A DNA stretch of 64,000 nt. Origin: Cecembia rubra. Lineage in GTDB: Bacteria > Bacteroidota > Bacteroidia > Cytophagales > Cyclobacteriaceae. Below are positions 44,872-53,631 of the stretch, piece by piece. Position numbers and translations under genes: made by a program. The stretch lies in assembly GCF_003014575.1 (NCBI RefSeq), contig NZ_PYGF01000001.1, forward strand, positions 310,001 to 374,000, written 5' to 3'. Each line of letters opens with the position of its first letter. Position 1 is the stretch's first letter. The notes beneath the pieces are model-generated. The model saw nothing but the letters and a program-made list of their open reading frames with translations. It did no database searches and was not told where the DNA came from.

Positions 44872-46479
44872 ATGAAGCAATTAAGAAACATGCTATTACT
44901 GGTATTGATGGCTATTTTATGCTTTTCCTGTGGTAAAAAGCAAGAGGTGGTTCCTATTGACAAACACAGCATCATACCTGTTCCCGTATCTGTAGCTGCT
45001 GAATCCGGCAGTTTTACCTTGAGCAATAAAACAACCATCGTCCTACAATCTGATCCTGCACAGGTACAGATGGTAGCAGAGTATCTGAAGTCTTCTATTG
45101 GAGAATTTACCGGACTGGATTTGGTCATTGGTCAAGATGATAAAGACAATGCTATTGTTTTGAGTTTGGATGGTGGCGCTTCTCCCCATGAGGAAGGATA
45201 CAGCTTAAGCATTTCTGACAAGAAAATATTGATTGCAGCTCCTGCTCCTGAAGGTCTTTTTTATGGCATTCAGACCTTGAAGCAATTGATTCCTGCCCAT
45301 GGGGGTAGTGCCAAAGGTTCCAACAACCAGTTTTTGATTCCTTCAGGTACTGTACAGGATCATCCTGAATATGCCTACAGGGGCATGATGTTGGATGCGG
45401 CCAGACATTTCTTCACTGTAGAGGAGGTGAAAAAACTGATCGACCAAATTGCAGTTTACAAGATCAACCATTTGCACCTACACCTATCCGATGATCAGGG
45501 TTGGAGAATTGAGATCAAATCCTGGCCCTTATTGACCACTATTGGTGGTGCCAATCAAGTTGGAGGGGGCAAGGGAGGTTTCTACACCCAGGAAGATTAC
45601 AAAGAGATCGTAAGCTATGCCCAGAGCAGGTTTATCACCATTGTTCCTGAGATCGATATGCCTGGACATACCAATTCCGCTTTGAATGCTTATGGTATCC
45701 TGAATCCGGGTATTACTGTTCCTGAAAAAACGGCCGTAGCCATAGACAGAAAGGCATTGGGTTTGGAAGATGATCCAGATGCGACGCCTTATCATACCGG
45801 TATTGAGGTGGGTTTCTCCACTTTGGATACCGACAGTCCTGTCACTTATAAATTTATTGAAGATGTGATCCGTGAAATTTCTGAAATGACTCCTGGTCCT
45901 TATTTCCATATTGGTGGGGATGAGTCACATGTAACAGAGATGAAAGACTATATTCCTTTTATTGAAAAGGCACAGTCTATCGTTAGTAAATATGGTAAGA
46001 AGAGCTTGGGTTGGGATGAGGTGGCTCATGCCAAGTTGCTTCCCACATCAGTAGCCCAGTATTGGGCCAAGGCAGAGAATGCCATCCTGGCCATCGAGCA
46101 GGGGGCTCAAGTTTTGATTTCCCCTGCGGTTAAAGCCTATTTGGACATGCAGTATGATTCTACGACGCATTTGGGCTTGCATTGGGCGGCTTATATTGAG
46201 TTGGATGAAGCTTACAACTGGGATCCTACCGAGTTGGAAGAACAGATAAGAAGGGAAAATATCCTGGGCGTGGAAGCACCCCTTTGGACTGAGACCATCA
46301 TCACTTATGCGGATATAGAGTACATGGTATTTCCCAGATTGGCAGCTATTGCTGAGATAGCCTGGTCTCCAAAGTCAGCCCGAAACTGGGAAGATTTTAG
46401 GAGGAGGATTGTATGGCATGGTCAGCGATGGGAAGCCCAAGGGAAGAATTTCTACCGGTCACCAATGGTGGAATGGTAG
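44872..46479 (+). CDS. Beta-N-acetylhexosaminidase (GH20) lipoprotein
   Basis: About 535 residues from ATG 44872, with a lipoprotein signal ending MAILCFSC. The N-terminal GH20b domain (about 30-150) leads into the GH20 TIM barrel, with HLHLHLSDDQGWRIEIKSWP near residue 205 and the catalytic Asp-Glu pair in IGGDESH near residue 345. It removes terminal GlcNAc or GalNAc from glycans at the outer membrane or periplasm. A strong terminator follows 95 bp after the stop. Confidence 0.95.
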   Translation: MKQLRNMLLLVLMAILCFSCGKKQEVVPIDKHSIIPVPVSVAAESGSFTLSNKTTIVLQSDPAQVQMVAEYLKSSIGEFTGLDLVIGQDDKDNAIVLSLDGGASPHEEGYSLSISDKKILIAAPAPEGLFYGIQTLKQLIPAHGGSAKGSNNQFLIPSGTVQDHPEYAYRGMMLDAARHFFTVEEVKKLIDQIAVYKINHLHLHLSDDQGWRIEIKSWPLLTTIGGANQVGGGKGGFYTQEDYKEIVSYAQSRFITIVPEIDMPGHTNSALNAYGILNPGITVPEKTAVAIDRKALGLEDDPDATPYHTGIEVGFSTLDTDSPVTYKFIEDVIREISEMTPGPYFHIGGDESHVTEMKDYIPFIEKAQSIVSKYGKKSLGWDEVAHAKLLPTSVAQYWAKAENAILAIEQGAQVLISPAVKAYLDMQYDSTTHLGLHWAAYIELDEAYNWDPTELEEQIRRENILGVEAPLWTETIITYADIEYMVFPRLAAIAEIAWSPKSARNWEDFRRRIVWHGQRWEAQGKNFYRSPMVEW

Positions 46480-46495
46480 GTTGGAGAGGTTAGAA

Positions 46496-46545
46496 GCGAG
46501 AGATTAGACTCCAGACTCAAGATACAAGAAATAAGACTTAAGAAG
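46496..46545. repeat. A/G-rich dispersed repeat, second copy
   Basis: It shares the 14-mer GCGAGAGATTAGAC and the ACTCAAGA-type tail with the copy at 22317-22370, and like it begins just after a plus-strand stop codon. Confidence 0.7.
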
Positions 46546-46573
46546 AATCTAAATTCAACAGAAATTTAGTACC

Positions 46574-46624
46574 TATCCGAAAAGCTGACCGTATGATGGT
46601 TGGCTTTTCGGATATTTTTTTTTA
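46574..46624 (+). terminator. Strong intrinsic terminator of the GH20 gene
   Basis: A 17-bp stem with two G-U pairs (46574-46590 with 46598-46614), a 7-nt loop and a run of about ten T. Confidence 0.9.
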
Positions 46625-46914
46625 AAATGGTTGGAGGTGATGAATGAAAAGCAGCTAGAAATAGACCTCTCTCTCCGTTAGATTGACAAGGTTAGGCTTT
46701 TAGCAAAAGCTGCCCTTAAACTATTTAAAGGAAGTGTTCATTTTCTGCCCATTGGAATCTCATTCCTGGTACTTAGTACTTGGAACAATTTATACCTCCA
46801 ATTTGTAGGAACTTCTTTTTTAATTTAAAGAATCCCTAAGGCATCAAATTACCCATCCCATTTGTCTTTTACCAAAATTGCCATTAATATGCTGTTTCAT
46901 TTGAAATATGATTC

Positions 46915-48261
46915 ATGGGACAATATATCATTGACTTTAGTAATTGGATTTGGGATACACCAATGTTGGTTTTGCTGATGGGAGGTGGCTTTATTTTATT
47001 TGCATATTCCGGTTTTTTGCCTTTCCGTCATTTTGGACATGCCCTTAAAGTTGTCAGCGGGAAATATGACGATCAAAATCTTCCCGGTCAGATTTCTTCC
47101 CGTCAGGCGTTGTCTGCAGCTATTGCGGCCACTGTAGGGCTGGGCAATATATCAGGAGTGGCAATTGCTATCAATATGGGAGGTCCGGGAGCAATTTTTT
47201 GGATGTGGGTTTCCGCCTTTGTAGGCATGGCTACTAAATATTTCACCTGTTCCCTGGCCATCATGTATCGTGGAATAGATACCGATGGGGTCGTTCAAGG
47301 TGGTCCAATGTATGTGATTGAAGAGGGTATGGGTAAAAAATGGAAACCCTTAGCCATTTTGTTTTCTGTGGCAGGTGTTTTGGGCCTTCTCGCCATTTTT
47401 CAGGCCAATCAGTTAACAGCTGTACTGCGTTCTGTACTATTGCTCCCAAACGGTTTGGACCATGGGGATACCACCAAATGGATACTTGGTATTTCCATGA
47501 TGTTGATCGTGGCGGTAGTGATATTGGGAGGAATAAAAAGGATTGCAGCTGTTGCATCCAAACTGGTTCCTTTTATGGTGCTGCTATATTTTGCAACTGT
47601 TATGATCATCATGTTCAAATTTTTCGATCAGATTCCGCACATGCTCTGGTTGATCGTGGAAGATGCCTTTACAGGAAATGCAGTTATGGGCGGGGCTGTG
47701 GGGGCTGTTATGGTCATCGGAGCAAGAAGAGCAGCTTTTTCAAATGAGGCAGGCATTGGTACAGCCCCTATGGTTCACGGAGCTTCCAAAAACAATGAAC
47801 CGGTTAGAGAGGGGTTGATTGCCATGTTGGGACCATTTATCGATACTGTGGTAGTATGTACATTGACGGCTTTGGTTATTTTGTTGACAGGTGTTTGGGA
47901 AAGCACCGAAAATGATGGAGTGAGGTTGACGCTTTCAGCTTTTGAAATCGGTTTGCCTGGGATAGGAAAATACCTTTTGATGGTGGCTGTATTGGTTTTT
48001 GCACTTTCCACTATGTTCACTTACTCTTATTATGGACACAAATGCTTCAATTACCTCTTTGGAGCTGACAAAGCAAAATATTACAATTACTTCTACCTGA
48101 TAACCATTGTGGCAGGTGCTGTTGTTTCTTTGGAAGTAGTAGTAAGTTTTATTGATGGCATGTATGCCATTATGGCCATTCCAACTATGATTTCCACGAT
48201 TTACTTGGCGCCCAAAGTGAAGGCAGCTACGAAGGAGTATTTTGGAAGGATGAAAGGGTAG
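46915..48261 (+). CDS. Alanine/glycine:cation symporter (AGCS) family
   Basis: 448 residues, polytopic (about ten helices), in the length range of sodium-alanine symporters. Hallmarks are ATVGLGNISGVAIAINMGGPGA near residue 65 and GARRAAFSNEAGIGTAP near residue 264, the latter being the family signature. It imports small neutral amino acids with sodium or protons across the inner membrane. It is followed by a long gene-free stretch and may be transcribed alone. Confidence 0.93.
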   Translation: MGQYIIDFSNWIWDTPMLVLLMGGGFILFAYSGFLPFRHFGHALKVVSGKYDDQNLPGQISSRQALSAAIAATVGLGNISGVAIAINMGGPGAIFWMWVSAFVGMATKYFTCSLAIMYRGIDTDGVVQGGPMYVIEEGMGKKWKPLAILFSVAGVLGLLAIFQANQLTAVLRSVLLLPNGLDHGDTTKWILGISMMLIVAVVILGGIKRIAAVASKLVPFMVLLYFATVMIIMFKFFDQIPHMLWLIVEDAFTGNAVMGGAVGAVMVIGARRAAFSNEAGIGTAPMVHGASKNNEPVREGLIAMLGPFIDTVVVCTLTALVILLTGVWESTENDGVRLTLSAFEIGLPGIGKYLLMVAVLVFALSTMFTYSYYGHKCFNYLFGADKAKYYNYFYLITIVAGAVVSLEVVVSFIDGMYAIMAIPTMISTIYLAPKVKAATKEYFGRMKG

Positions 48262-48322
48262 AAATTTCGGAAGTGGGAAGGCGGATTTCTGAAGTTTTGA
48301 ACCATTAAGTTTTCATTAAGAG

Positions 48323-48340
48323 CCAAGGCAAAAGTAAAAA
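48323..48340 (+). repeat. CCAAGGCAAAAGTAAAAA repeat, copy 1
   Basis: The same 18-mer occurs at 49866-49883, so copies flank the glycerate kinase gene on both sides in direct orientation. Confidence 0.7.
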
Positions 48341-48474
48341 TTAAAAGGAGGGAGTCTTTATAAGTTTGAGTTCCTCAGTTCTTTAAAAGATCGGTTCTTT
48401 TGACCGCTAAGCATAATATGGGCAAATAAGAAATAGGGTTAATTCATTCATCAGGGTTGAACTGAATAGGGCTT

Positions 48475-48675
48475 CTCCTTGTCACCTCGATTCCAAGAGC
48501 TGTACGGGAGAGACAACTGAAGCAACGATTGATTGGATTTCTCTCTTCTACCAATGACAAATAGCCATTTCTCGCAGCGATCTCAGCAACTGCGATGCAT
48601 CCCACTGCGTGAAACCTTTTGTCTATTAATGATCTGTAAATGCTGAATTTAAAAATTTCGGAATGACAAGGATAG
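48475..48675. repeat. Possible small intergenic element (GTCACC ... GGAATGAC)
   Basis: The segment starts near TTGTCACCTCGATTCC and ends near TTTCGGAATGACAAGGA, with internal CTGTACGGGAGAGACAACTGAAGCAA and CTCGCAGCGATCTCAGCAACTGCGATGC stretches that look like structured repeat units. Such elements are known between Cyclobacteriaceae genes from memory, but copy number cannot be tested here. Confidence 0.4.
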
Positions 48676-48744
48676 GCTTTCTTTTAAACTATTCTGATAT
48701 TTTTTTGGCATTAAATTTAGAAATTATAAAAACGCTTAATTCAA

Positions 48745-49845
48745 ATGAAAATCCTGATATCCCCCAATGCATTTAAAGGAACCATAGAGGCGGATGAGGC
48801 GGCGGAGATCATCCGAGGGGCAATTATGGGTGTTTATCCAAATGCGGAAACAGCGGTATTGCCCATTGCAGATGGGGGAGATGGTACCTGTTATTTATTG
48901 GGAAAAGCCTTGGGCTTGGAATCTGAGGAGATCTGGGTGCTGAATGCATTGGGCAGGTCTGTCAAGGGGTATTTCTTTTATGATACCAATAGCAAAACCG
49001 CTTACCTGGATGTTTCAACGGTTTCAGGAATCAAACACCTCCAAACCGCAGAAAGAAATCCATGGGTGGCCAGTACCTACGGGACAGGACAATTGATTCA
49101 AGCTGCCATCAAAGCAGGTGCCAATCATATTGTTTTAGGACTGGGCGGTTCGGCCACGGTGGATTTGGGAATAGGGATATTAGCTGCATTAGGATTTGGT
49201 TTTTTAAATGAAAAAGGCAGGGAAACTCCTTTGTTCTCGGATACATTTTTGGATAAAATAAATCATATCCAAAGACCAGTGCATTCATTAGACATCCGTT
49301 TTACCTGTCTTTGTGATGTTAACCATACATTTTGGGGATCAAAAGGAGCCATACCAGTATTCGGCCCACAAAAAGGTTTGTCTCCTTATGAAATTCCCAA
49401 CTTGGAAAAAACCTGTGAGGGTGTTTTGGCGCTTTTATCTCAAAAAGCCAAGAAAGAGGTCCTGGATCAAAAAGGGTTTGGTGCTGCTGGAGGAATTGCT
49501 TACGGGCTTTCTTTCTTTTTTGACACAGAAATTCAAATGGGGGCCCAGTGGTTCTTTGAAAAAGTTGGCATGGAAGAAAAGGTTAAATGGGCGGATCTGG
49601 TGATTACCGGTGAGGGAAAGTATGACCACCAATCTGCAGGAGGAAAGGGGAGTTACGAGCTATTACAGTTATGTAAGCAAGCAGACAAGCCTTGTTATTT
49701 AATTACCGCAGGAGATGATTTTGAGGGTTCGGGTTTCAAAAAAGTGCTGGTTTTACCAGATCTGGATTTTTCAAGTGCTGATTTTCGACATAAGGCAAAG
49801 GAGAACCTAAGGAAATCGATTGTAGAACTAAGCACCGATGAATGA
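48745..49845 (+). CDS. Glycerate 2-kinase (GlxK/GarK family)
   Basis: 366 residues. Hallmarks are the start MKILISPNAFKG, the segment LPIADGGDGTCYLLG near residue 40, YGTGQLIQAA and VLGLGGSATVDLGIGILAALG near residue 130, and VITGEGKYDHQSAGGKG near 285. It phosphorylates D-glycerate to 2-phosphoglycerate, the last step of glyoxylate or aldarate routes. A link to the hexuronate operon 8 kb away is plausible but not adjacent. It is flanked by copies of an 18-bp repeat. Confidence 0.93.
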   Translation: MKILISPNAFKGTIEADEAAEIIRGAIMGVYPNAETAVLPIADGGDGTCYLLGKALGLESEEIWVLNALGRSVKGYFFYDTNSKTAYLDVSTVSGIKHLQTAERNPWVASTYGTGQLIQAAIKAGANHIVLGLGGSATVDLGIGILAALGFGFLNEKGRETPLFSDTFLDKINHIQRPVHSLDIRFTCLCDVNHTFWGSKGAIPVFGPQKGLSPYEIPNLEKTCEGVLALLSQKAKKEVLDQKGFGAAGGIAYGLSFFFDTEIQMGAQWFFEKVGMEEKVKWADLVITGEGKYDHQSAGGKGSYELLQLCKQADKPCYLITAGDDFEGSGFKKVLVLPDLDFSSADFRHKAKENLRKSIVELSTDE

Positions 49846-49865
49846 TGATGAACGCAGAAGAAGGT

Positions 49866-49883
49866 CCAAGGCAAAAGTAAAAA
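49866..49883 (+). repeat. CCAAGGCAAAAGTAAAAA repeat, copy 2
   Basis: Identical to 48323-48340, 20 bp after the glycerate kinase stop. Confidence 0.7.
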
Positions 49884-50093
49884 GTGGAATCCGAAATGTT
49901 TGGGAGATGGTTTTTGGACTAATGTAGGTTGAATTCTTTTTTTATAAAGTTTAGACCAGGGAAGGATACTACGCAGTTAGCCCATGGGTATAATGGAAAG
50001 TATTTGGTAAAACAACATGCAAAATTAACTTACTTGTAGTTCTGTGATGTGATTTATTTTTTATCTTTAAATCTAACTAACTGCAGATTTTTT

Positions 50094-52106
50094 GTGGAAA
50101 ATCAGAAAATTTTAGCCTTGGCCAAGGAAGAAGACTGGCTAAAGGATTATTCAGAAGATATTTATGAAAGGTACCTGAGGTACAAATATACCCTTCAGGA
50201 CATTGAACAAGGCTATGGAAGCATTTTGGAATTTGCCCGGGCACATGAATACTATGGGGTAAATTTTGATCCCCTCCGCAATGGCTGGATTTATAGGGAG
50301 TGGGCTCCTAAAGCGTATAATCTATTCCTGATGGGAGATTTCAATGGCTGGAACAGGTACAGCCATCCCATGAAAAAGAACCATAGAGGGGATTGGGAGA
50401 TATTTTTACCCTTTGACGAATACAAAGAACGATTTACTCATGGTTCTAAAATCAAAGTGAATGTAGAAGCGAAAAACGGAGCCTTGGACCGGATTCCCGC
50501 CTACATCAGAAGGGTGGTGCAGGATGAAAAGACGCATGATTTTGCCGGGCAACTTTGGTTTCCCACTAAGCCTTTTGTATGGACAGACCATGCTTTTGAT
50601 CCTTCTGAAAATCTGATGCAGCCCCTGATTTATGAATGCCATGTGGGTATGGCCCAGGAAAAAGCAGGTGTGGGAACCTATATTGAATTTGCAGAAGAAA
50701 TCTTGCCTAGGATCAAAAAAGCAGGTTACAATACCATACAGATTATGGCCATTATGGAACACCCCTATTATGGCTCATTTGGTTACCATGTATCCAATTT
50801 CTTCAGTCCATCTTCACGATTTGGAACTCCGGAAGAACTCAAATTCCTGATCAATAAAGCCCATGAAATGGGAATTTCGGTCATTATGGACCTTGTGCAT
50901 TCCCATGCGGTCAAAAATGTCCTCGAAGGATTAAACGAATTTGATGGTTCTGAGCATCAGTATTTCCATCCAGGGGGAAGAGGTTACCATGAAGGTTGGG
51001 ATTCCAAATTGTTTGATTATGGTAAAAAAGAAGTAAGGCAATTTTTGCTTTCCAATGTAAGATATTGGATGGAGGAATTCCATTTTGATGGATTCCGTTG
51101 GGATGGGGTTACTTCCATGCTTTACCTGCATCATGGCCATGTATCTTTTGACAATCCTGCCAAATATTTCAGGGATGGGGTAGACTGGGATGCAGTGATT
51201 TATTTGCAATTGGCCAATAAACTTATCCATGATTTTTCCAGACAGGCATTGTCTATTGCAGAAGAAGTAAGTGGTATGCCTGGATTGTGCAGGAGACACG
51301 AAGAAGGTGGTTTGGGTTTTGATTTTCGCTTGGGTATGGGTATTCCGGATTTTTGGATCAAAACACTTAAGCATAAACCTGATGAACATTGGGATATGTT
51401 TGAAATGTGGCATGAACTAAGCAACAGGCCCAAGAAAGAAAGAACCATTGCCTATGCGGAATCCCATGATCAGGCCCTAGTGGGGGATAAATCCATTGCT
51501 TTCTGGCTAATGGATAAGGAAATGTACACAAGCATGACTAAACTGCAGACAAGCCTTGTGGTGGATAGGGGTGTGGCCCTGCACAAGATGATCCGGCTGA
51601 TAACCATTGCATTGGGAGGTGAAGGTTATATGAATTTTATAGGAAATGAGTTTGGGCATCCTGAATGGGTGGATTTCCCTCGTGAGGGAAATGACTGGAG
51701 TTATCAATATGCCCGAAGACAATGGTCTTTAGTAGATACAGAACACTTGCGCTACCATGATCTGAATGAATGGGATAGGGATATGGTTGAAACAGTCAAA
51801 AAACACTTTGTATTGGTGGCACCTCATGCGGAGCAGCTGTTTTTGGATCCTGACAAAAAAGTACTGGTTTTCTTTCGAGCTAATCTCATTTTTGCATTTA
51901 ACTTTCATGTTTCAGAATCCTATTTTGGATTGGAATTTGAAGTGCCAGAGGCTGGACAATATCAAATAATCCTGAATTCAGACAATAAGCAATATGGAGG
52001 ATTTGATAGGGTATGCGATCAGTTTGATTACCCTACTGACAAAAAAAATAAAATCAAATTGTATTTACCTAATAGGACTGCCCTGGTTCTAAAAAAAATA
52101 CAATAA
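50094..52106 (+). CDS. glgB: 1,4-alpha-glucan branching enzyme, eukaryotic-type (GH13_8)
   Basis: About 670 residues. I place the start at GTG 50094 (MENQKILALAKEEDWL...), because the in-frame GTG at 50049 adds a hydrophobic tail not seen in the family; no ATG is near. CBM48 leads (YGVNFD, EWAPKAYNLFLMGDFNGW), then the GH13 barrel with GFRWDGVTSML (Asp about 337), IAEEVSGMPGLCRRHEEGGLGFDFRLGM and AYAESHDQALVGDK. It makes alpha-1,6 branches in glycogen. The EEVSGMPGLC and DYRLGMGIPD-type text and length match eukaryotic GBE1 better than E. coli GlgB. No other glycogen genes are close. Confidence 0.92.
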   Translation: MENQKILALAKEEDWLKDYSEDIYERYLRYKYTLQDIEQGYGSILEFARAHEYYGVNFDPLRNGWIYREWAPKAYNLFLMGDFNGWNRYSHPMKKNHRGDWEIFLPFDEYKERFTHGSKIKVNVEAKNGALDRIPAYIRRVVQDEKTHDFAGQLWFPTKPFVWTDHAFDPSENLMQPLIYECHVGMAQEKAGVGTYIEFAEEILPRIKKAGYNTIQIMAIMEHPYYGSFGYHVSNFFSPSSRFGTPEELKFLINKAHEMGISVIMDLVHSHAVKNVLEGLNEFDGSEHQYFHPGGRGYHEGWDSKLFDYGKKEVRQFLLSNVRYWMEEFHFDGFRWDGVTSMLYLHHGHVSFDNPAKYFRDGVDWDAVIYLQLANKLIHDFSRQALSIAEEVSGMPGLCRRHEEGGLGFDFRLGMGIPDFWIKTLKHKPDEHWDMFEMWHELSNRPKKERTIAYAESHDQALVGDKSIAFWLMDKEMYTSMTKLQTSLVVDRGVALHKMIRLITIALGGEGYMNFIGNEFGHPEWVDFPREGNDWSYQYARRQWSLVDTEHLRYHDLNEWDRDMVETVKKHFVLVAPHAEQLFLDPDKKVLVFFRANLIFAFNFHVSESYFGLEFEVPEAGQYQIILNSDNKQYGGFDRVCDQFDYPTDKKNKIKLYLPNRTALVLKKIQ

Positions 52107-52113
52107 GTAAAAA

Positions 52114-52130
52114 GGGCCCCAAAAGGGCCC
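52114..52130. terminator. GGGCCC-AAAA-GGGCCC hairpin after glgB
   Basis: Arms 52114-52119 and 52125-52130 pair over a 5-nt loop, 7 bp after the glgB stop. There is no T-run on the plus strand, so termination is uncertain. Confidence 0.45.
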
Positions 52131-52341
52131 ATTATACACAATGACTTTCATCAACTAAACTAAAAGAGAAAAGCCGTACTCTCCGTATGAGCAGTAGGAA
52201 AATCTCCTGTCATTGCATGCTATTACATGTTTTTAACGGGAGACATCCTTTAAGGTTTATGAAACTTGATCTTTCCTTAATTTTTTCTGATGAGCGGTGA
52301 ATGGCAGGTTAAACCATCATTCACCTCATTTTTTGTCCCCA

Positions 52342-53214
52342 TTATTCGGACAGAAACTTTTCTACTTGTTCATAGAACCACTCCGGTTCATCGTAGAAAA
52401 TGAAATGGTAGGCTGATGAAGCCATTTCCAGTCTGGCAGCAGGGATTAAATTGATTTGATTAAGGAAGTTTGTGCTAATTGCTTCTTTGGTAAAACCATA
52501 CTGTCCATAAGCTGCCCAGGAACCCAAAACCAATGTCGGAGTTCTGATTTTGCTCATTAAAGGACGAATATCAGTTGTGAACATTTCAGTATAAGCCTGC
52601 CCGACCACTTCGGGATGGCTGTTGAGGCCCATTTTAACCACTTTTTCATGTTTGTCCTTATTGCGGATCATTCCGGCAACAATCATTTCCTGATTGGCTT
52701 TAGTTTGGCCATCACTCATTTGTCTCATTCCTACTTTCATTTGATCCGCCATATTTTGAGCTACTTCTGGGGTAATCCCTGGCATTTGAGCTGCTGGAAA
52801 ATAAGGAATGCCATCGACTGAGATGATGCGAGAAAGCAGTTCCTGCTCAACTGCCCCAATCCATAATCCCAAAAACCCACCCATACTATGACCGACAAAT
52901 ACTGCATTCTGAAGAGAATTATTTTTGATGTATGCAATGATCTCATCCCGGATTTGGGTAAGATAATGAGGGGATTCAATCTTTTCGTTGTTTCCAAATC
53001 CTTTGATGGATACCAAATGAAATTGGTACCGATCTTTGTAATTCTGTACAAATTCATCCCAAACAGAGGAATCACACGACATGCCATGTACTAGGATAAG
53101 GGGTCTTCCTTTTCCTACAACCTCAACATTGACCATGGCTGTGCTGGCATTTACAATTTGTAAGCTGCATGCAAAAAGAATTACAAGCAAGTAGTTGAAT
53201 ACTGATGTTTTCAT
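52342..53214 (-). CDS. Exported alpha/beta hydrolase
   Basis: About 290 residues from ATG 53214 (MKTSVFNYLLVIL...), which begins a signal peptide ending near SLQIVNAS; the longer frame to 53259 would bury it. The fold is clear: PLILVHGMSCDSSVWDEF (oxyanion segment), nucleophile elbow VGHSMGGFLG, and SSAYHFIFYDEPEWF with the catalytic His near the end. Substrate unknown; these range from esterases to lactonases. The gene is divergent from the LytS/LytTR pair and has a 21-bp-period direct repeat upstream, so it may be the target of that system. Confidence 0.88.
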   Translation of the reverse strand: MKTSVFNYLLVILFACSLQIVNASTAMVNVEVVGKGRPLILVHGMSCDSSVWDEFVQNYKDRYQFHLVSIKGFGNNEKIESPHYLTQIRDEIIAYIKNNSLQNAVFVGHSMGGFLGLWIGAVEQELLSRIISVDGIPYFPAAQMPGITPEVAQNMADQMKVGMRQMSDGQTKANQEMIVAGMIRNKDKHEKVVKMGLNSHPEVVGQAYTEMFTTDIRPLMSKIRTPTLVLGSWAAYGQYGFTKEAISTNFLNQINLIPAARLEMASSAYHFIFYDEPEWFYEQVEKFLSE

Positions 53215-53259
53215 GGTTTTTAGCTTTTGTTTGCTCCAAAGTTGGATGAACCATTTCAT

Positions 53260-53625
53260 AGGGAAAAGTTTTGTTGACCAATTGCAAACCTTTTCTGACC
53301 AATTGGATCAGGGAAATGAAAAATTCCGAAAAATAGGTTCCTGGGTTTTTTTCAGCTTAATTCCTTTAATACTTGGAAATTATTCCCCTTGGTCAGGATA
53401 TCCTTACAATTGGTCAATCGATCTTTAATCTTAGGCCCTGAGAATGTAAATTGTTACTTCTGATTTGCATGATTATTTTCCAATGCCAATCAATTAATTA
53501 ATAGTACGGCAAAATTTCCAAAGTTCCGATTAGCCAAGGAGTTTTCAATTTGGACCTTAGTCAACTTTAGAAAAGTTGCAAACACCCTATTAGCTATTGA
53601 AAAGATATTCAAATTTTATCTAGGT
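53260..53625. other. Divergent intergenic region of the hydrolase and LytS genes
   Basis: 366 bp holding the candidate LytTR site (53275-53305), a near-consensus minus-strand -7 box CAACTTTG at 53237-53244, and the LytS promoter at the far end. No ORF seems coding. Confidence 0.55.
53275..53305. promoter_or_regulatory. Candidate LytTR binding site (two TGACCAATTG repeats, 21-bp period)
   Basis: TGACCAATTG at 53275-53284 and again at 53296-53305: identical 10-mers whose starts are 21 bp apart. LytTR regulators bind pairs of 9-bp direct repeats separated by 12 bp, i.e. the same 21-bp period. The site is 60-90 bp upstream of the alpha/beta hydrolase ATG, just above a likely -33 region. Confidence 0.5.
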
Positions 53626-53628
53626 TTG
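53597..53628 (+). promoter_or_regulatory. Promoter-like element directly before the LytS start
   Basis: TTG (53597-53599), 21-nt spacer, TAGGTTTG (53621-53628) matches the Bacteroidetes consensus, but the ATG follows after only 3 bp. Either the mRNA is leaderless or the start is Met18 (53683). Confidence 0.35.
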
Positions 53629-53631
53629 ATT

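Larger units (their letters stand above)
46480..46914. other. 435-bp intergenic: repeat, terminator, inverted GTACTTAG element
   Basis: It holds the GAGATTAGAC-type repeat at 46496-46545, the strong GH20 terminator at 46574-46624, and an inverted copy of the GTACCAAGTAC repeat at 46768-46783. No convincing ORF is present. Confidence 0.6.
48262..48744. other. 483-bp intergenic with a dispersed-element-like segment
   Basis: It contains the direct repeat 48323-48340 and a 200-bp segment (48475-48675) that looks like an intergenic repeat element. No ORF over 60 codons looks coding. Confidence 0.55.

Noticed and set aside
48475-48675. tRNA or other known RNA gene
   Set aside because: No cloverleaf, no TTCRA-type T-loop, no acceptor stem could be found.
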